Source of the DNA: Nanchangia anserum
GTDB lineage: Bacteria > Actinomycetota > Actinomycetes > Actinomycetales > Actinomycetaceae
Assembly: GCF_015240065.1 (NCBI RefSeq)
Contig: NZ_CP060506.1
Coordinates: forward strand, 868,001 to 932,000
DNA: 64,000 nucleotides
Direction of reading: 5' to 3'
Numbering within the stretch: position 1 is the first letter of the stretch; every line of letters starts with the position of its first letter. The position numbers and the translations under genes were made by a program. This document shows positions 39,528-48,772 of the stretch, piece after piece. The notes under the pieces are model-generated. The model did not search any database, was not told where the DNA came from, and saw only the letters and a program-made list of their open reading frames with translations.

Positions 39528-39983
39528 ATGGGTCTGGAATCCCTGCTACTCATCTTTGTTGTCTTCATCGTCTTCATGTTCTTCCAGTCGCGCCAGATGA
39601 AGAAGCGCCAGCAGGAGCAGCAGCAGACCCGCGACGAGCGGCTGGCCCCGGGCGTGTGGGTCATGACGACCGCCGGCTTCTACGGCCGCTTTGTTGATCG
39701 CGACGGTCAGGTCGTCATCCTCGAGACCGCGGACGGGGTCGAGACCTACTGGGATCAGCGCGCCGTTCGCGACGTCCTCGACGAGCTTCCCTTCGACACG
39801 GCCCAGCCGGTCGACACGACTCAGCCGGTCGATGAGGGCGAGGCCGGCGTTATCGACGTCGAGGCCCCCCCGAGGATCCTCTCCGCGAGAACACCGATCA
39901 GGCAGGCAAGGCGGGCGAGAACTAGGCCGATGCGCCCACGCGTTATGCTGATCGGGTCTCATCGGACCCTCACCGAAATTTAA
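39528..39983 (+). CDS. yajC: Preprotein translocase subunit YajC, C-terminus probably frameshifted
   Basis: A single N-terminal membrane helix (SLLLIFVVFIVFMFFQSRQMKKRQQ split by its charged end) is followed by the YajC domain (LAPGVWVMTTAGFYGRFVDRDG...VETYWDQRAV). YajC binds SecDF. As given it has 151 residues with a basic tail. In the frame one base over, after a run of seven C at 39865-39871, the tail reads EDPLRENTDQAGKAGEN and stops at 39925. That hydrophilic ending fits the family better, so one C is probably missing and the true protein would have about 132 residues. Confidence 0.88.
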   Translation: MGLESLLLIFVVFIVFMFFQSRQMKKRQQEQQQTRDERLAPGVWVMTTAGFYGRFVDRDGQVVILETADGVETYWDQRAVRDVLDELPFDTAQPVDTTQPVDEGEAGVIDVEAPPRILSARTPIRQARRARTRPMRPRVMLIGSHRTLTEI

Positions 39984-39998
39984 AGGAAGACACCACTA

Positions 39999-41819
39999 GT
40001 GGCCAGCCGCACGAAACATTCTCATCCGGGGCGCACACTCATCGTCCTATTTGTTCTCATCGCTGTCCTCGCGGGCACGTTGATCGCGGGTGTCGTCATG
40101 AAGAAGACGACGCCGACCCCGGCCCTCGCGCTCGATCTCGAGGGCGGGACTCAACTCATCCTCGCCCCGAAGGTCAATGCCGAAGCCGGCGGGCGCGGGA
40201 CGCTGAGCGACGAGGACATGACCCAGGCGATCGATATCATTCGCCAGCGCGTCGATGCCTCGGGCGTCGCCGAGGCCGAGATCACCTCCCAGGGGTCGCG
40301 CAACATCGTCGTCTCGCTGCCCGGCAACCCGAGCGAGGAAACGCTCGACCTCGTCCGCCAGTCTGCCGAGCTGAACTTCCGCTCCGTCCTCGCCGTCGGT
40401 TCCCCCCAGTCGGCGTATGCGGCGGCCGTGGCTCAGGCAAAAAGCTCCGATGCCAACGCCGATGTCTCCGCGCTCGGCGACGCTGCGAGCTACGCCAAGA
40501 CCCAGGCCGACATCAACCACGACGGGGTCATCGAGGACAAGCCGGCCTCGACCCCGAAGGATTCCTCGGATGACGCGTGGATTACCGAACGCGTGATTGA
40601 GCAGTACCTCGCCCTCGACTGCACGAATAAGGCCGCGCGCGAGGGTGGGGACTCGGGCGATCCCAAGGCCCCGCTGGTCACGTGTGACAAACAGGGCACG
40701 CAGAAGTACATCCTCTCGCCCGTCGATGTCCGCGGCGCCGAGATCACGTCGGCCCAGGGCACCGCGGCGACGAACGATCAGGGGCAGGCCACTGGCGGTT
40801 GGCAGGTGACCCTCGAATTCTCCAAGACCGGCGCCAAGCAGTTCGCCCAGGTGTCGAAGCGGCTCTATGAGTTCCGCCAATCCCAGCAAACGAGCGCCGT
40901 TACGGGCATGCCCGACTCGCAGAAGAACCAGTTTGCCATCGTCCTCGACGGCATCGTCATCTCGGCTCCCGGCATCGTCGATCCCATCCTCAACGGGCAG
41001 GCGCGCATCAGCGGCGACTTCACCCGCACCGAGGCGACGACGCTGGCCAACCAGCTGCAGTTCGGATCTCTGCCGCTGAACTTCGAGGTTCAGCAGGAAC
41101 AGCAGATCTCGGCCACCCTCGGGGCGGATCAGCTGCGGTGGGGCGTCATCGCCGGCCTCATCGGCCTGATCCTCATCGTCTTCTACATGGTGTGGCAGTA
41201 TCGCGGCCTCGCGATCGTCTCGGTTGGCTCGCTCGTCATCGCCGCGGCGCTGGCCTACTTGGCCATCGCCCTGCTGTCGTGGTCGATGGGATACCGCCTG
41301 TCTCTTGCGGGCGTCGCCGGCATCATCATTTCGATCGGGACGACAGCCGACTCGTTCATCGTCTACTTCGAGCGCATCCGCGATGAGGTACGCGACGGCC
41401 GCCCGCTGCGTTCTGCCGTGGCCGAGGGCTGGGTGCGCGCGCGACGGACGATTCTCACCTCCGACGCCGTCAACCTGCTGGCCGCGTTGGTCCTGTACTT
41501 CCTCGCCGTCTCCGGCGTCCAGGGCTTCGCGTTCACCCTCGGGGTCATGACGATCATCGACCTGATCGTCATCTTCCTCTTCACTCACCCGATGATGGCC
41601 CTGCTCATCAAGCTGCGGTTCTTCGGAGAGGGACACCGGCTGTCGGGCCTCGATCCCGAACACCTCGGCGCGACGAAACGCACATACGCCTACGCCGGCC
41701 GCGGCCAGGTTCGGCGCGTGAAGTCGGCCTACCGCACCGGCGAGGACGCGACCGAAGACGCCGCGGGGGAGCCCGCCGAGGAAGCGACGGCCACGAGTGA
41801 AAAGGAGGACGCGCGATGA
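39999..41819 (+). CDS. secD: Protein translocase subunit SecD
   Basis: A 606-residue RND-like membrane protein with six predicted helices: one near the N-terminus (LIVLFVLIAVLAGTLIAGVV) and five after residue ~375. LDLEGGTQLIL begins the large periplasmic P1 domain, and GTTADSFIVYFERIRDEVRDGR is the conserved cytoplasmic loop. With SecF it uses proton motive force to help pull secreted proteins out. GTG 39999 follows AAAGGAAG. Its stop overlaps the secF ATG. Confidence 0.96.
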   Translation: MASRTKHSHPGRTLIVLFVLIAVLAGTLIAGVVMKKTTPTPALALDLEGGTQLILAPKVNAEAGGRGTLSDEDMTQAIDIIRQRVDASGVAEAEITSQGSRNIVVSLPGNPSEETLDLVRQSAELNFRSVLAVGSPQSAYAAAVAQAKSSDANADVSALGDAASYAKTQADINHDGVIEDKPASTPKDSSDDAWITERVIEQYLALDCTNKAAREGGDSGDPKAPLVTCDKQGTQKYILSPVDVRGAEITSAQGTAATNDQGQATGGWQVTLEFSKTGAKQFAQVSKRLYEFRQSQQTSAVTGMPDSQKNQFAIVLDGIVISAPGIVDPILNGQARISGDFTRTEATTLANQLQFGSLPLNFEVQQEQQISATLGADQLRWGVIAGLIGLILIVFYMVWQYRGLAIVSVGSLVIAAALAYLAIALLSWSMGYRLSLAGVAGIIISIGTTADSFIVYFERIRDEVRDGRPLRSAVAEGWVRARRTILTSDAVNLLAALVLYFLAVSGVQGFAFTLGVMTIIDLIVIFLFTHPMMALLIKLRFFGEGHRLSGLDPEHLGATKRTYAYAGRGQVRRVKSAYRTGEDATEDAAGEPAEEATATSEKEDAR

Positions 41820-42931
41820 TGTCGTTCGCCCAGTGGGGTAACGAGCTATACGCGGGAACCCGCTCCTACAGCATTGTCGGACACCGCAAACAGTGGCTGT
41901 CGATCGGCCTGGTGTTCATCGTCCTCTCGGTCATCTTGCTCATTGTTCCCGGGCTGAGCCAATCGATTGAGTTTCGCGGCGGCACCGAGTTCACGGTCTC
42001 GCACGTGCGCGAGGCAAACCAGGCCCCGGCGCGCACCGTCATCACGGAACTCAAGCAGCTGGACGGGGCATCGGTGACGTCACTGGGTCAGTCGGGTGTG
42101 CGTATCCAGTCGGGGACCATGTCGACGTCCGACTCGCGTGAGGTCGTCGACCGGCTGGCGAAGGCCTACAAGGTCGATGCCGACGAGGTTGCCTCGACGG
42201 GGATCGGCCCGTCGTGGGGACGCGACGTCACGGTGAAGGCGGCGACCTCGCTCGCCGTGTTCTTCGTCCTCGTCGGACTCATGCTCGCCATCTACTTCAA
42301 GACGGTGACGATGGCCGCGGCGGCGCTGTTTGCCCTGTGCCACGACGTCCTCATCACCGCGGCGATCTTCGCGATCACCCGGGTGGAGGTCTCGCCCGCC
42401 ACCGTCATCGGTGTGCTGACGATTCTCGCGTTCTCGCTCTACGACACGGTCGTCGTGTTCGATAAGGTGCGCGAGCTGACGACGGACTTCACGCAGCAGT
42501 CGCGCTCGACCTACGCCGAACTCGTCAATCTGTCGGTCAATCAGACGATGGTGCGCTCGATCAACACCTCGGTCGTCGCGATCTTGCCCATCGGGGCGAT
42601 TCTGTTCGTGTCGACCGTGGTGCTTGGCGGGGGAACCCTACGTGACATCTCCATGGCGCTCTTCATCGGCACGATCGTCGGCACGTGGTCGTCGATCTTC
42701 ATCGCCTCCCCGGCCCTCGTGTTCATGCGTGAGCGCACGAAGAAGGTCGCCGAGCACACGAAGCTCGTCCTTCAGCGGCGTCAGGGGATCTCGAATCGCG
42801 CGCTGCGCCAGGGCACGGTCAGCGTCGATCCCGCCGAGGCCGGTGACGATGTCGCCGCCAAGCCGCTCGTCGCCGGTCATCATCGGGGACGGGCCGCCCA
42901 GCCGAGCCGAAAGCCGAGGAGCAAACGATGA
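41816..42931 (+). CDS. secF: Protein translocase subunit SecF
   Basis: A 371-residue partner of SecD with six predicted helices. IEFRGGTEFTV marks the P1 domain, YDTVVVFDKVRELT and NQTMVRSINTSVVAILPIGAI the conserved RND-like segments. A basic tail (QPSRKPRSKR) ends it. Start is ATG 41816 or the next ATG at 41819, both overlapping the secD stop. apt begins inside the last codon. Confidence 0.96.
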   Translation: MMSFAQWGNELYAGTRSYSIVGHRKQWLSIGLVFIVLSVILLIVPGLSQSIEFRGGTEFTVSHVREANQAPARTVITELKQLDGASVTSLGQSGVRIQSGTMSTSDSREVVDRLAKAYKVDADEVASTGIGPSWGRDVTVKAATSLAVFFVLVGLMLAIYFKTVTMAAAALFALCHDVLITAAIFAITRVEVSPATVIGVLTILAFSLYDTVVVFDKVRELTTDFTQQSRSTYAELVNLSVNQTMVRSINTSVVAILPIGAILFVSTVVLGGGTLRDISMALFIGTIVGTWSSIFIASPALVFMRERTKKVAEHTKLVLQRRQGISNRALRQGTVSVDPAEAGDDVAAKPLVAGHHRGRAAQPSRKPRSKR

Positions 42932-43500
42932 CGGCATCCACTCCTGCGCCCGTGACGGAACTCGTCGCGCTGCCAAGTGAGCTGGGAGAGCTCGTGACCT
43001 CGCACATGCGCGAGATCCCCGACTTTCCCACGCTGGGCGTGCTGTTTCGCGACATTAGCCCCCTGTTTGCCGCGGGGGAGGATTTCGCCCGCTTCATCCG
43101 GATGCTCGCCGCTCACTATCGCGGTCGCATCGACGCCATCGCCGGCCTGGAGTCGCGCGGGTTTCCCCTCGCGGCGCCGCTGGCGGTCGAACTTGGTCTC
43201 CCCATGATCATGATTCGCAAGGCAGGCAAGCTGCCGGGCCCGGTGCTGCGCGAGGACTACGAGCTCGAATACGCCACCGCCTCGATGGAGATCCAGCCCT
43301 TCACCGTCGCTGAAGACCAGCGGGTCCTCATCGTTGACGACGTCCTTGCCACCGGTGGGACGGCGAACGCATCCATCAATCTCATCGAGCGTTCGGGTGG
43401 TATCGCCCAGGAGTTCCTTGTGCTCATGGAGCTCACCGATCTCGGGGGCCGGGCGCGGCTTCCCGAGCGCGTGGCCTGTCAGGCGCTGCTGACGCTCTAG
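42928..43500 (+). CDS. apt: Adenine phosphoribosyltransferase
   Basis: A 190-residue type I phosphoribosyltransferase making AMP from adenine and PRPP. IPDFPTLGVLFRDISPLFAAG is the Apt N-terminal signature, and VLIVDDVLATGGTANASINLI the PRPP-binding loop. The secDF-apt-rel order is conserved in actinobacteria and links purine salvage to the (p)ppGpp enzyme next door. It overlaps secF by four bases. Confidence 0.95.
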   Translation: MTASTPAPVTELVALPSELGELVTSHMREIPDFPTLGVLFRDISPLFAAGEDFARFIRMLAAHYRGRIDAIAGLESRGFPLAAPLAVELGLPMIMIRKAGKLPGPVLREDYELEYATASMEIQPFTVAEDQRVLIVDDVLATGGTANASINLIERSGGIAQEFLVLMELTDLGGRARLPERVACQALLTL

Positions 43501-43510
43501 CACCAACCGT

Positions 43511-43552
43511 GAGGCGGCGGGTATCGGGACCACTCGATTACCCCGCCGCCTC
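43511..43552 (+). terminator. Terminator between apt and rel
   Basis: GAGGCGGCGGG (43511-43521) pairs perfectly with CCCGCCGCCTC (43542-43552), with further pairing ATCG/CGAT inside the loop. Confidence 0.75.
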
Positions 43553-43603
43553 AGGCGTCCTCCCACGCTGTGGCCTCGCGCACACGTTTGTGTCGTCGAT
43601 GGC

Positions 43604-43609
43604 TAAACT
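43604..43609 (+). promoter_or_regulatory. -10 box of rel (leaderless-type)
   Basis: TAAACT, then TGGCGT, then ATG 43616. Spacing is six bases and there is no ribosome-binding site. Confidence 0.55.
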
Positions 43610-43615
43610 TGGCGT

Positions 43616-45928
43616 ATGAGCGAGAATACGTCGAACGCGACCGATCCCGTCGCTATGCCGTCGTCGCGGGTGCGCTCGTCACTCGCGTGGTTCGGGGGAC
43701 GTGCGAAGGGCGTCGATCCCGAGATACAGGGCCTCGTGCGTTCGCTTCGCGCCAACCATCCCAAGGCCGACATCGACTTGGTCAAGCGCGCCTATCACAC
43801 GGCAAAACACTGGCACAGCGGCCAGATGCGCAAATCCGGGGAGCCCTACATCACCCACCCGGTTGCCGTCGCGACAATCCTGGCCGACCTCGGCATGACC
43901 GATACGACGGTGGCCGGGGCGCTGCTGCACGACACGGTCGAGGACACCGAGTACTCGCTGGCGGATCTGACCCGCGACTTCGGCGAGGACATCGCCCTCC
44001 TCGTCGACGGGGTGACCAAACTCGACAAGGTAACCTACGGCGAGGCCGCGCAGGCCGAGACGGTACGCAAAATGATCATCGCGATGTCGCGTGACATCCG
44101 CGTCCTCGTCATCAAGCTCGGAGACCGGCTGCACAACGCGCGGACGTGGAAATACGTCAAGCCCGAATCGGCCAGGCGCAAGGCGCGCGAGACGCTGGAG
44201 ATCTATGCCCCGCTTGCCCACCGCCTCGGCATGAACACGATCAAGTGGGAACTCGAAGACCGCGCCTTTCGCCAGATGTATCCCGACATCTACGAGGAGA
44301 TCGACCACCTCGTCAGTGAGCGTGCACCCCAACGCGAGCAGTACCTGGCTGACGTCATCAGCCAGATCGAGGCGGATCTGCGGCGTAACCAGATCACCGG
44401 CGCGGTGACGGGGCGGCCGAAGCACCACTATTCGATCTATCAAAAGATGATCGTGCGCGGTCGCCAGTTCGACGACATTTACGACCTCGTTGGCGTGCGC
44501 GTCCTCGTCAACACCGTCCGCGATTGCTACGGGGTCCTCGGCGCGCTGCACGCGCGCTGGAACCCCATTCCCGGGCGGTTTAAGGACTACATCGCCATGC
44601 CGAAGTTCAACCTTTACCAGTCGCTACACACGACGGTGCTGGGGCCTGGTGGCAAGCCGGTCGAGATTCAGATTCGCACTCACGAGATGCACCGGCGCGC
44701 CGAATACGGCGTGGCTGCGCACTGGAAGTACAAGGAAGATCCGAATGCCAAGGGCGACACCCCCGCGAAGTCGACCGTCCTCGACGAGGCCGGCGACATG
44801 GGATGGCTGCGCCAGCTCGTCGATTGGCAGCGCGACACCCAGGATCCCGGTGAATTCCTCGATCAGCTGCGCTACGAAATGTCGGGATCGCAGGTCTACG
44901 TCTTCACCCCGGCCGGCCAGGTCAAAGCTCTACCGGCTGGGTCAACTCCGGTCGATTTTGCCTACGCCGTCCACACCGAGATCGGCGCCAAGACTGTGGG
45001 AGCGCGCGTCAACGGCTCCCTGGTGCCGCTGGATACGAAGCTCGATAACGGTGACACCGTCGAGGTGCTGACGACGAAGTCCGACGCGGCGGGTCCCTCG
45101 CGCGACTGGTTGAACTTCGTCGCCTCGGCGCGGGCGCGCAACAAGATCAAGGCGTGGTTCTCGAAGGAGCGCCGCGAGGAGGCGGCCGAGCGCGGCCAGA
45201 ATGCTCTCGCCACGGCCATGCGCAAGGCAAACCTGCCCGTGCAGCGGCTCATGTCGCGCGAGGGGATGATCGCGCTGGCAGCCGATTTTGGCTACCAGGA
45301 CGTCTCCGGGCTCTACCAGGCCGTCGGCGAGCACCATATTCACCCCTCCACGGTGGTCAGCCGCCTCATCGAGGTCAACGGCGGCTACTCGGGGGCCGAG
45401 GAAACGCTCGCCGAGGCGGTTACCCCGACCGATCTGGCACCGCGGGAGGCCCGGGATCTCTCGAGTCCGACCGATACCGGCATCGTCGTTGAGGGCATGA
45501 ATGAGGGCGACATCTGGTCGAAACTCGCCAAATGCTGCAATCCGATTCCCGGCGACGACATCATCGGGTTCGTCACCCGCGGCCAAGGCGTGTCGGTTCA
45601 CCGCGACGACTGCACGAATGCCAAGCAGCTCCAGCGCCATCCCGAACGCCTCGTCAACGTGTCGTGGACGGCGCGCCCGGCGGCAAAGTTCCGGGTCGAG
45701 GTCGAGGTGCGTTCCCTCGACCGCGAGGGACTGCTCAACGACATCACCAAGGTGCTTTCGGACTATCACGTCAACATCTTGTCGGGATCCATGGGCACCT
45801 CGCGCGACCGCGTCGCCGTGACCCGCTTTAGCTTCGAGATGGCGGAGGCGCGCTACCTCAAGGCTCTGCTGGGTGCGATTCGCCGCATTGACGGGGTGTT
45901 CTCGGCTGAGCGGTCACTCGGCCACTAG
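43616..45928 (+). CDS. rel: Bifunctional (p)ppGpp synthetase/hydrolase RelA/SpoT
   Basis: A 770-residue long Rel. The HD hydrolase domain (HPVAVATILADLGMTDTTVA, LLHDTVEDTEYSLADL), synthetase domain (GRPKHHYSIYQKMIVRGR, YDLVGVRVLV), TGS domain (VYVFTPAGQVKALPAGSTPVDFAYAVH, split by its own turns) and a C-terminal ACT domain (VEVRSLDREGLLNDITKVLS) are all recognisable. HD residues are intact, so it should both make and degrade the alarmone. The probable leaderless start would make its translation respond differently from its leadered neighbours. Confidence 0.96.
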   Translation: MSENTSNATDPVAMPSSRVRSSLAWFGGRAKGVDPEIQGLVRSLRANHPKADIDLVKRAYHTAKHWHSGQMRKSGEPYITHPVAVATILADLGMTDTTVAGALLHDTVEDTEYSLADLTRDFGEDIALLVDGVTKLDKVTYGEAAQAETVRKMIIAMSRDIRVLVIKLGDRLHNARTWKYVKPESARRKARETLEIYAPLAHRLGMNTIKWELEDRAFRQMYPDIYEEIDHLVSERAPQREQYLADVISQIEADLRRNQITGAVTGRPKHHYSIYQKMIVRGRQFDDIYDLVGVRVLVNTVRDCYGVLGALHARWNPIPGRFKDYIAMPKFNLYQSLHTTVLGPGGKPVEIQIRTHEMHRRAEYGVAAHWKYKEDPNAKGDTPAKSTVLDEAGDMGWLRQLVDWQRDTQDPGEFLDQLRYEMSGSQVYVFTPAGQVKALPAGSTPVDFAYAVHTEIGAKTVGARVNGSLVPLDTKLDNGDTVEVLTTKSDAAGPSRDWLNFVASARARNKIKAWFSKERREEAAERGQNALATAMRKANLPVQRLMSREGMIALAADFGYQDVSGLYQAVGEHHIHPSTVVSRLIEVNGGYSGAEETLAEAVTPTDLAPREARDLSSPTDTGIVVEGMNEGDIWSKLAKCCNPIPGDDIIGFVTRGQGVSVHRDDCTNAKQLQRHPERLVNVSWTARPAAKFRVEVEVRSLDREGLLNDITKVLSDYHVNILSGSMGTSRDRVAVTRFSFEMAEARYLKALLGAIRRIDGVFSAERSLGH

Positions 45929-46459
45929 CCGCGCCAGCAGGCGCCGCGCAGCCGGAACTCCGGTGAGCTGACGCTGGGCGCTCGCGTGAGCGAGGGCGTC
46001 GGCGGGGCGCAGACCTGTGGGCGCCAAGGCGCCAAGCAGCCCGTGCACGGCTGCCTCATCGGCGGCACACGCGGCGTCAACGACGAGTTGACGCGGCGAA
46101 GCCACGACGAGACCACGCCACGAGGTATCGACGTCGTAGGAGCTCGGCACGACAGCGAGATGCTTGCGGATACCCGTACGCCACTGACGTGTCACCGCGA
46201 GGTCGGCCAGGCGAGGAGGCGCGCCGCCTGTCCACAGCCACCGCGCCGTGACGCCGCGAACGATGACATGGGTGGGGACGCCGGCGCGGATAACTGCGGC
46301 GCGTCCCTCGATCGACGCGACGAGATCGGGCGGGCAGAGAACACCGACGAGCGGCTCGATGAGAGTCCCATCGTGGCGTGCGCCCTCAAGCAGGCGCGCG
46401 GCCGCGGGGCTGCGCGGGCGCGGCGGGGACGAGACTTCAGTGACAACCACACAACTCAC
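45914..46459 (-). CDS. AbiEi-like hypothetical protein
   Basis: A 181-residue protein, 3' end overlapping rel by 15 bases. The order GVPTHVIVRGVTARWLW, a basic middle, then SWRGLVVASPRQLVVDAACAADEAAVHGLLGAL recalls the C-terminal half of AbiEi/DUF559-associated proteins, where a short VASPxRTLVDLA-like motif is typical. The resemblance is by pattern only. The usual N-terminal winged helix is not evident and no nucleotidyltransferase toxin is adjacent. Function unknown. Confidence 0.6.
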   Translation of the reverse strand: MSCVVVTEVSSPPRPRSPAAARLLEGARHDGTLIEPLVGVLCPPDLVASIEGRAAVIRAGVPTHVIVRGVTARWLWTGGAPPRLADLAVTRQWRTGIRKHLAVVPSSYDVDTSWRGLVVASPRQLVVDAACAADEAAVHGLLGALAPTGLRPADALAHASAQRQLTGVPAARRLLARLVAE

Positions 46460-46530
46460 CCACCCAGCTTTGCCGATCGCACGCGGTTGCGGGCGGGCAG
46501 GTGGCGAGTGTGGATAACGGTGTGCGCGCG

Positions 46531-47883
46531 TTAGCGCTGGATCGATTGCACCTGCTCGAGCCAGGCGCGACGAGCCGCGAGGTTCTTCTCGAGTTCGGCA
46601 ACCTTCGCCTCGTCGCCGCCAGCACGCGCGGCCTCGATCTGCCCCTCGAGTTCGGCGATGAGGGTCTGCAGCTGCCCGGCCATTCCCTCAGCACGGGCCT
46701 GCGTCTCGGGGTTCGTCCGACGCCACTCGGCTTCCTCGGCCTCACGCAGGGCATCCTCGACGGCGCGCATGCGCGCATCGATGCGGCTCATGGCGTGACG
46801 CGGCACCATCCCGGCTTCGTCCCACGCGTCCTGAATCGGCGCGAGGGCGCGGCGGGCCGCGCGCACATCGGTGATCGGCAGCAGAGCTTCGGCCTGGGCG
46901 GCCAGCTCCTCCTTGACCTTGAGGTTGTCCTCGAACTGGGCATCGAGCTCGGCGGTGTGGGCGTGGCGGGCGTCAAAGAAGCGCTGCTGAGCGGTGTTGA
47001 ACCGCTCCCACAGGGCATCGTCATCGCGCCGGGACGCGCGCCCCGCCGCCTTCCACTGGCTCATGAGGTCGCGGAACGCACCCGCCGTTGCCCCCCACTC
47101 GGTCGACGTCGACAGCCGCTCGGCCTCGGCGATGAGCTGCTCCTTGCGGCGCTTGGCCCGCTCCTGTTCGGCGTCGAGTTTCGAGAAGAACTCTCGGCGG
47201 TGCTTGTCGAAGACGGAGCGTGCCGAGGAAAACTGCTTCCACAGCTCGTCTTCGCTCGCCCGGTCCAGACGTGGGCTCGTGCGCTGCTCGGTCTTCCATT
47301 CCTCGAGCAGGTCGCGGAAACGCTGACCCGACTGCTTCCACTGGGTGCGGGCCGGATCCTGCTCGGCGAGGCGGCGAGCTTCGTCGACGATGGCCTGGCG
47401 GCGCTCACGAGCCTGTTTCTTCGCTTCAGCTCGCTCGATGCCAATGCGCTCCTTGCGTTCCTCACCGGCGCGATGCAGTTGCTCGACGCGTTCACGCAGC
47501 CCGGGCAGGTCGCCAACTGCGGCAGGCGCCTCAACCTGCTCGCGCAGGCTCGCCAGCGTCTGGTCGATCTCGCGTCCGCCCAGGTGAGGAAGACGCTTCT
47601 CGAACAGATCGACCTGGGAGACGAGCTCCAGGTAGCGGCGAACGTACATTTGCAGCGGATCCGGCGGAACCTGCTCGGGGAATTGCCCAACTTCGCGTTC
47701 GCCGTCGGCCTCGCGGACCCACACTCGCCCCTGGTCATCGACGCGACCGAACGCCTTCGCCGCCTCAACGAGGTGCGGGGCGGGAGGCGTGGGAGCCGGT
47801 GCCGCGGGCGTGGGCATGACGGGGCCGCGCATGGGGAAGGGACGCGGTTTCGGGAAGTGGGTGGACTCACCGGATGAGGTCAC
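46531..47883 (-). CDS. DUF349 domain-containing protein
   Basis: A 450-residue, strongly charged, mostly coiled-coil protein with repeated DUF349 units. Each contains a Trp-rich helix pattern such as WKQSGQRFRDLLEEWK, LWKQFSSARSVFDKHRREFF, FRDLMSQWKAAGRASRRDDD and LWERFNTAQQRFFDARHAHT. A Pro/Ala-rich N-terminus of about 35 residues precedes them. The start GTG 47883 has AAGGA at good spacing. The family function is unknown. It is divergent from the MBL gene. Confidence 0.88.
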   Translation of the reverse strand: MTSSGESTHFPKPRPFPMRGPVMPTPAAPAPTPPAPHLVEAAKAFGRVDDQGRVWVREADGEREVGQFPEQVPPDPLQMYVRRYLELVSQVDLFEKRLPHLGGREIDQTLASLREQVEAPAAVGDLPGLRERVEQLHRAGEERKERIGIERAEAKKQARERRQAIVDEARRLAEQDPARTQWKQSGQRFRDLLEEWKTEQRTSPRLDRASEDELWKQFSSARSVFDKHRREFFSKLDAEQERAKRRKEQLIAEAERLSTSTEWGATAGAFRDLMSQWKAAGRASRRDDDALWERFNTAQQRFFDARHAHTAELDAQFEDNLKVKEELAAQAEALLPITDVRAARRALAPIQDAWDEAGMVPRHAMSRIDARMRAVEDALREAEEAEWRRTNPETQARAEGMAGQLQTLIAELEGQIEAARAGGDEAKVAELEKNLAARRAWLEQVQSIQR

Positions 47884-47949
47884 TGCTGTTCCTTACATGT
47901 TGGCTGGACCGAAGGACGTCGGCCCGCACCGGGTGTGAAGTTCATCCCT

Positions 47950-47979
47950 AGTCTAGGCGTAATGGGCGGATGAGGTCAT
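47950..47979 (-). promoter_or_regulatory. Candidate promoter of the DUF349 gene
   Basis: On the minus strand ATGACC (47979-47974), 18 bases, TAGACT (47955-47950), giving a leader of about 60 bases. The -10 lies within a near-palindrome, CCTAGTCTAGG, which could also be an operator. Confidence 0.4.
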
Positions 47980-48012
47980 CTTGGCCGATTCAGTGTCGCC
48001 GCGGTGGCGCAT

Positions 48013-48018
48013 TAGGCT
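48013..48018 (+). promoter_or_regulatory. -10 box of MBL-fold gene (leaderless-type)
   Basis: TAGGCT, then TGAGGC, then ATG 48025; six-base spacing. The GAGG inside the spacer is too close to act as a ribosome-binding site. Confidence 0.45.
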
Positions 48019-48024
48019 TGAGGC

Positions 48025-48747
48025 ATGATCGTCGATCTCATCGTCTCTGACTTCCTCGACGCCAATTGCTATGTCGTGGCCCCGGCCCGCGGTGGCCAGG
48101 CCCTCGTCATCGATCCGGGGGCGGGCACCGCGGCCGAGATTTCGCGCCGGCTTGCCGCCTACGACCTCTCGATCGGGGCGGTGCTGCTCACCCACGGGCA
48201 TCCCGATCACGTGTGGGATGCGGCCGCGGTGGCGGGACAGGCGCCGGTGTACGTGCCTGAACCCGATCTCTACCGTCTCGACGATCCTGCATCGGCGGCG
48301 AATATGGGCGAGGTCTTCGCCGCCGCGCTCTCCCAGCTGCCGATGCCATGGCGCACACCGGAGAACCTCCGTGCGGTCCCCGCGCAGGCCGCCAGCCAGC
48401 CCGTCGAGCTCGTCGACGATCTCGCGGTGCGGATGCTACCGGCACCCGGCCACTCCGAGGGGTCAGCCGTGTTCTTCGTCGCCGGTCCCATTACCGAGGG
48501 CAGCGCCGTCGCGTGTGGCGAAGACGCCGCGCTCATCTGCTTCGACGGTGACGTCATTTTTGCCGGCGCGATCGGGCGCACCGACCTGCCCGGTGGCGAC
48601 AGCCGGCAGATGATGCATTCGCTGCGCACGCTCCTCAATGTCGTCGATCCCGAGACGGTCCTGCTGCCCGGGCATGGTCCGGCGACAACGATGGGCCGCG
48701 AAGCCCAGACGAATCCCTACCTCAACCAGGCCCGCCACGTCGGCTAG
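48025..48747 (+). CDS. MBL-fold metallohydrolase (glyoxalase II-like)
   Basis: A 240-residue metallo-beta-lactamase-fold protein. The metal motif is LLTHGHPDHVWDAA (HxHxDH), with a further His in PAPGHSEGSAVFF, Asp in CFDGDVIFAGAIGRTDLPGGD, and His in LLPGHGPATTMG. This is the hydroxyacylglutathione-hydrolase/YcbL subgroup; the natural thioester is unknown. MBL upstream of hisS is conserved in actinobacteria; 25 bases separate them. Confidence 0.93.
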   Translation: MIVDLIVSDFLDANCYVVAPARGGQALVIDPGAGTAAEISRRLAAYDLSIGAVLLTHGHPDHVWDAAAVAGQAPVYVPEPDLYRLDDPASAANMGEVFAAALSQLPMPWRTPENLRAVPAQAASQPVELVDDLAVRMLPAPGHSEGSAVFFVAGPITEGSAVACGEDAALICFDGDVIFAGAIGRTDLPGGDSRQMMHSLRTLLNVVDPETVLLPGHGPATTMGREAQTNPYLNQARHVG

Positions 48748-48772
48748 CCGGCGCTATTCAGGAGAACCCACC

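Noticed and set aside
45914-47883. A toxin-antitoxin pair formed by the AbiEi-like and DUF349 genes.
   Set aside because: The DUF349 protein is a large coiled-coil housekeeping-type protein with no nucleotidyltransferase or toxin motif.
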